Assembly: GCA_001600695.1 (NCBI GenBank)
Contig: BCKQ01000014.1
Span: 62,001-126,000, forward strand
Length of the DNA: 64,000 bases
From: Ascoidea asiatica
Lineage: Eukaryota > Ascomycota > Saccharomycetes > Ascoideales > Ascoideaceae
Direction of reading: 5' to 3'
The position numbers were made by a program, and so were the translations under genes. This document shows positions 60,411 to 64,000 of the stretch, piece after piece; the first letter of the stretch is position 1, and the number at the start of each line of letters is the position of its first letter. Under the pieces are notes generated by a model. It searched no databases, was not told the origin of the DNA, and worked only from the letters and a program-made list of their open reading frames with translations.

Positions 60411-63400
60411 TTAAATATCATCTTTATCAGCCATTCTATTTCCAAGTAATCCAAAACTAACTGAACTACTTCTATATTTTTTTCTAACTTCTTCTTTTAA
60501 TTTTCTTTTTTCAATTAAATTTGTTACAGTTCCTTTATAATGATATGATTTATTAAATGATAATTTAATTTCTCCCTTTTGATAATGATTTCTAAAATTA
60601 TGTCTTTGTTGATTATATAATGATTCATATTTTGTTAAAATTATTCTTTTTGCTTCTTTTAAATATTTATCTTTATTTATTACATTTCTATAAGCTTGAC
60701 TTAATAAATGTGTACTTTTTCTTGTATTTTTTAAAATTACTTCTGCTTTTCTAAATTTCTCATCTTCTGCTTCCAATGGTAATAATTGTCTTGGTTTATG
60801 TCCAATCATAAATCCAGAATCTTTATCAGAATCTGTATTATATGTACTATATTCACTTTCTTGACTTTTAAGTTTAAATAATGATGGTCCAAAATTATTG
60901 GAATTTAAATTTGAATTTAAATAATTAATTTCTTCATCACTAAAATTATCTTCTTTATTAGAAAATATTCTTTCAATTGCATTTCCAATTTTTCCCTTTT
61001 TACCAAGAATTTTTTCATCATCTGGAATTTCTCCAAATAATAAATTACTTGGATTTTCCCAACTACCAATATCTAAATCATCAAGATTAAATGGATTATC
61101 TTTTGTTCCCAGACCATCTTCATTACCTTCAATTTCCATAAATCCATGAACTGCTTTCAGTACTCTTGGTAAATTAGATTCACTAGTCATAAATCTTGTT
61201 CGAAAATCTCTTCTTGGTCCTAATGAAAGTGTTAATTCATCTCTTCTACCATTATCACTTTGATTATCTGTATCTTCATCTTCATCATCATCTTCTCTAC
61301 TACTAACAGATTCTTCTCCTAATCTAGAATATATAGAATGTCCATCATTACTTAAATCTACTGGAATATTTCTATCATTCATTATACAACTTGGTAATCT
61401 AAGTAATTGATTACCACTAAGTTCTTCTGTTTCATATGGTTTTGATTTTATTTTTGGTGAATTTAAATTTATATTATTATTAAAATTTTTTGAATTAAAA
61501 TCAAAATTATTATTATGTTGAAAATCTGAAAAATGTGGAGAATTAATAAATCCTGTTCCAGGAATTGAACTTTGACTATTTGTACGATCATGTTTTGAAG
61601 ATTCTTCTTTTAAATCACTAATTGATTTAGATTCTAAACGTTCAAAATTTGATAAATTTAATGGTTTTCCTAATTGTCCTGAAAAACTTTTTCTACCCTC
61701 AGATTCATCTTCATTCATATTTATAGTTGCTGTTGCTGATGAATTATTCATAGATTTTGACATTTCAAATGATGATAATTTTTTTGATAATGAATCTTCT
61801 TCACCTCTTGGACTCATACAATCATGAAAAGATGTTGGTGATAAAAGAAGATCTTCATTATTTATATCATTTGAATTTTTATTACATAAATCTGTTTCTG
61901 TATTTTCTCTCTCATTTTCAGTAATTACATCTACTTCATTATTATTACTTGATTGTTTATCTGTATTTAAATTTAAATTACTAATATTTTTACTAAGATT
62001 AAAATTAAGATTATAATTGCTGAAATTTGTAGGAAGACTTAACTTATTCAATTTATTTATACTAAAAGTTCTTGCAAAACTTGGAATTCTATTAAGACTT
62101 GTAATATTTGTATAACTATCAATTTTATTTATATCTTTCTCTTGATCATCAAATAAATGAAATTGAGCATTATTACCAAAATTTGCAAAATTATTTAATG
62201 GATTAACATTAAATTTAGGAATTTTTAAAAGTTCTTCTTCATCAAAACTATTTAATGAAGCAAAACTTGTATTAATAGGCAATTGAACAGTTCCTTTATT
62301 TGAAAATGATAAAGGATTGAAAGTTTCTGAATTACCTTTAATAGTTGGTTGATCATCTGAATTATTTTCTTCAAATTGATTAAATGAATTACTATTATTA
62401 TCCATATGATTAATAGTTTGATTATTTTGAAAATTCTGAGCAGAATCTATATTTGAATCATTATTATTATAATTATTCAAGGCATTTTGAAGAGGTGAAG
62501 TGAAATTATTGAATCTATTATTTACAGAACTTCTACGTGAAATTGAAAAAGAACTAGTAGATGGTAAGCTTCCTCTTCTAAATTTTTCAATACTTATATT
62601 ATTATCCTTTTCAATAATATCATTAAGAGTATTAGCAGTTGGTTTTGTAGATTTAAAAAACCCCCCTTCAACAGAAGGTTTGACTTCTCCTAATAAAGGA
62701 TCTGTTGTAGCTGTTGATGAGGTTGTCCGCCTATGATTTTGGAAACAAGATTTACTGCTTAAGCAAGTTGAAGAATTTAGCATACTAGAACTTGCAGTGG
62801 TTGTAGCACTTGTTGGATTAGAATTTAAATGAGACAGATTCACAGTAGAAGAACATGAAATTTGGGAAGGATGTTTTGAAATCATAGGTGTACAATTAGC
62901 ATTATTCAGATTTACAATACCTGTAGTTGAGTGTGAATATTCATTGCCAGGAACCATCAGATATGGAGAAGCACACCTTGAATTATCAGAAGCCAAAGCA
63001 GGTGACATTAATGGTGTTCCTATTACTTCTGAAAGAATAACTGAATTATTATTAGAATTAAAATTTAAACTTGGTTTATGACTAACAGATTTAATAACTG
63101 ATTGAGAAATATTAGATTGATGAGGGGGAACATATTCTGTATCACTTCCATTACTTGTAGTTGTACTTCCACTTGTATTACTTATATGATTTGAATTAAG
63201 AGACATATTTGATGGATTTGAATGAATTCTTGGAGAAGTTAGACCAGCTAACTGTAAGGCTTTAGCAAGTTTATGTTTAATTGTATGACCTATTCCAAGA
63301 ACAGAATTTTTAACTTCTTCTTCCGTAACATTAATTATTTCTTCTGGAACTTGAGAAGTAGAAAATTCTTGAATTTCTTCATCATTTAAATCTTGATAAG

Positions 63401-64000
63401 TAAAAGGGTGAACTTTAATTTCTTGAATATCAATTCTTTTAACAGGATCTTTTTCTAATAATTTACTTAATAAATCTAAACATCTAATATATTCAACATT
63501 TGAAACTTTTGCATTATTTGGATTATCAGATCTAACTTGTTCAAGATTTGGAAAATCAAAATCTTCATTTAAAATTACGCCAAATAAATCAAATTCTAAA
63601 TCAGCTGTAAAAGGTAAATTACCAAATAAAAGACAATATAATGTTACACCTAAAGCCCATATATCTATTTTTTTATCTATTGTTGGATCATTTTGACTAT
63701 TATAGTTAGATAATTTTGATGAAAGAGAATTATTAGAATATGAATCTTTTATGATATCAGTACTTGAATGACATAATTCAGGAGCAAAAAAAGCTGGAGA
63801 ACCAGTAGTTTTAGATTCTCTATCATTTTCTAAATCATATTCATAATCATCATCTAAATTTGAAGAAAAAGAAACTCCAAAATCGGAAATTTTTACAGTA
63901 TTATCATGAGATAATAATAAATTTGCAGGTTTTATATCTCTATGAACAATTCCTTGATAATGAAGATATTCAAGACCTAAGATTACATCTCTGAAAATTG
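60411..64000 (-). CDS. SAK1: Snf1-activating-type protein kinase Sak1 (5' end outside window)
   Basis: The frame stays open from the stop at 60411 to the right edge, so the N-terminal lobe (P-loop, Lys) is missing; about 1195 residues are visible. The C-lobe shows HRDIKPAN (HRD at 63936-63944), SDFGVSF (DFG at 63876-63884), an activation segment ending TTGSPAFFAPELC, and DIWALGVTLYCLLFGNLPF. This matches the Sak1/Tos3/Elm1 group, which phosphorylates Snf1; the size favours Sak1. A large insert lies between APELC and DIWALG. Behind the kinase is a 900-residue Ser/Asn-rich tail with a few ordered patches (KDNPFNLDDLDIGSWENP; the last 130 residues are basic and helical). Snf1 relieves Mig1 repression, which links this gene to the maltase genes by function only. 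Confidence 0.82.
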   Translation of the reverse strand, partial: IFRDVILGLEYLHYQGIVHRDIKPANLLLSHDNTVKISDFGVSFSSNLDDDYEYDLENDRESKTTGSPAFFAPELCHSSTDIIKDSYSNNSLSSKLSNYNSQNDPTIDKKIDIWALGVTLYCLLFGNLPFTADLEFDLFGVILNEDFDFPNLEQVRSDNPNNAKVSNVEYIRCLDLLSKLLEKDPVKRIDIQEIKVHPFTYQDLNDEEIQEFSTSQVPEEIINVTEEEVKNSVLGIGHTIKHKLAKALQLAGLTSPRIHSNPSNMSLNSNHISNTSGSTTTSNGSDTEYVPPHQSNISQSVIKSVSHKPSLNFNSNNNSVILSEVIGTPLMSPALASDNSRCASPYLMVPGNEYSHSTTGIVNLNNANCTPMISKHPSQISCSSTVNLSHLNSNPTSATTTASSSMLNSSTCLSSKSCFQNHRRTTSSTATTDPLLGEVKPSVEGGFFKSTKPTANTLNDIIEKDNNISIEKFRRGSLPSTSSFSISRRSSVNNRFNNFTSPLQNALNNYNNNDSNIDSAQNFQNNQTINHMDNNSNSFNQFEENNSDDQPTIKGNSETFNPLSFSNKGTVQLPINTSFASLNSFDEEELLKIPKFNVNPLNNFANFGNNAQFHLFDDQEKDINKIDSYTNITSLNRIPSFARTFSINKLNKLSLPTNFSNYNLNFNLSKNISNLNLNTDKQSSNNNEVDVITENERENTETDLCNKNSNDINNEDLLLSPTSFHDCMSPRGEEDSLSKKLSSFEMSKSMNNSSATATINMNEDESEGRKSFSGQLGKPLNLSNFERLESKSISDLKEESSKHDRTNSQSSIPGTGFINSPHFSDFQHNNNFDFNSKNFNNNINLNSPKIKSKPYETEELSGNQLLRLPSCIMNDRNIPVDLSNDGHSIYSRLGEESVSSREDDDEDEDTDNQSDNGRRDELTLSLGPRRDFRTRFMTSESNLPRVLKAVHGFMEIEGNEDGLGTKDNPFNLDDLDIGSWENPSNLLFGEIPDDEKILGKKGKIGNAIERIFSNKEDNFSDEEINYLNSNLNSNNFGPSLFKLKSQESEYSTYNTDSDKDSGFMIGHKPRQLLPLEAEDEKFRKAEVILKNTRKSTHLLSQAYRNVINKDKYLKEAKRIILTKYESLYNQQRHNFRNHYQKGEIKLSFNKSYHYKGTVTNLIEKRKLKEEVRKKYRSSSVSFGLLGNRMADKDDI

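Noticed and set aside
1-64000. CRISPR arrays, transposon open frames, LTR pairs
   Set aside because: None seen; all repeats are simple tandem repeats without regular spacers, and no transposase or reverse-transcriptase motif was found.

Overview
The window is nuclear DNA of a budding yeast (Saccharomycotina), extremely AT-rich. The evidence is intron-poor genes with GTATGT-type 5' splice sites and TACTAAC branch points, clear orthologues of Saccharomyces genes (SKP1, SHE3, PPM2/TYW4, TRM11, PEX13, VMA9, NPR3, EMP24, GLC7, SAM50, VFA1, SRP102, SAK1), short intergenic spacers, and a tRNA-Lys gene with an intron after position 37. Long asparagine/aspartate/lysine runs in non-conserved loops follow from the base composition. 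The genus cannot be fixed from the sequence; CTG codons are too rare and too poorly placed to tell whether CUG is read as Leu, Ser or Ala.

Layout. (1) 1-10.36 kb is gene-poor and full of simple repeats. It holds only two convincing genes, both small secreted-type cysteine-rich proteins of unknown function (3779-4156 + and 6827-7468 -), plus fragments that look like decayed coding DNA and one strong hairpin. (2) 10.36-28.2 kb is ordinary housekeeping: CDC43, SKP1, SHE3, PPM2, RPS19 (one intron), TRM11, a Rab-family GTPase, tRNA-Lys(CTT), and an RNase III-like protein in which all four metal-binding acidic positions appear lost. (3) 29.4-41.9 kb is a carbohydrate/transport island: a secreted GH43 arabinanase, then a maltase and an alpha-glucoside permease transcribed divergently from a 2-kb promoter, a Zn2Cys6 activator next to the permease (the activator-permease-maltase order of the S. 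cerevisiae MAL loci), and a monocarboxylate-permease-like MFS protein. (4) 41.96-64 kb is housekeeping again: PEX13, VMA9 (three introns), NPR3, EMP24, RPS27 (intron directly after ATG), GLC7 (one intron), a small membrane ORF, SAM50, VFA1, SRP102 and the 3' part of a SAK1-like kinase running off the right edge.

The island proteins plausibly act together: the arabinanase trims side-chain arabinan of pectin outside the cell, the permease imports maltose-like glucosides, the maltase hydrolyses them inside, and the Zn2Cys6 factor could induce the pair. Many promoters contain a short GC-rich island of 100-500 bp standing out from the AT-rich background; these carry Reb1-like (CGGGTAA) and CACGTG sites and generate many spurious open frames. 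Several gene pairs match near neighbours in S. cerevisiae (TRM11/RPS19/MCH4 on chromosome XV, GLC7/VFA1 on V, RPS27/SRP102 on XI), which suggests ancestral yeast gene order.
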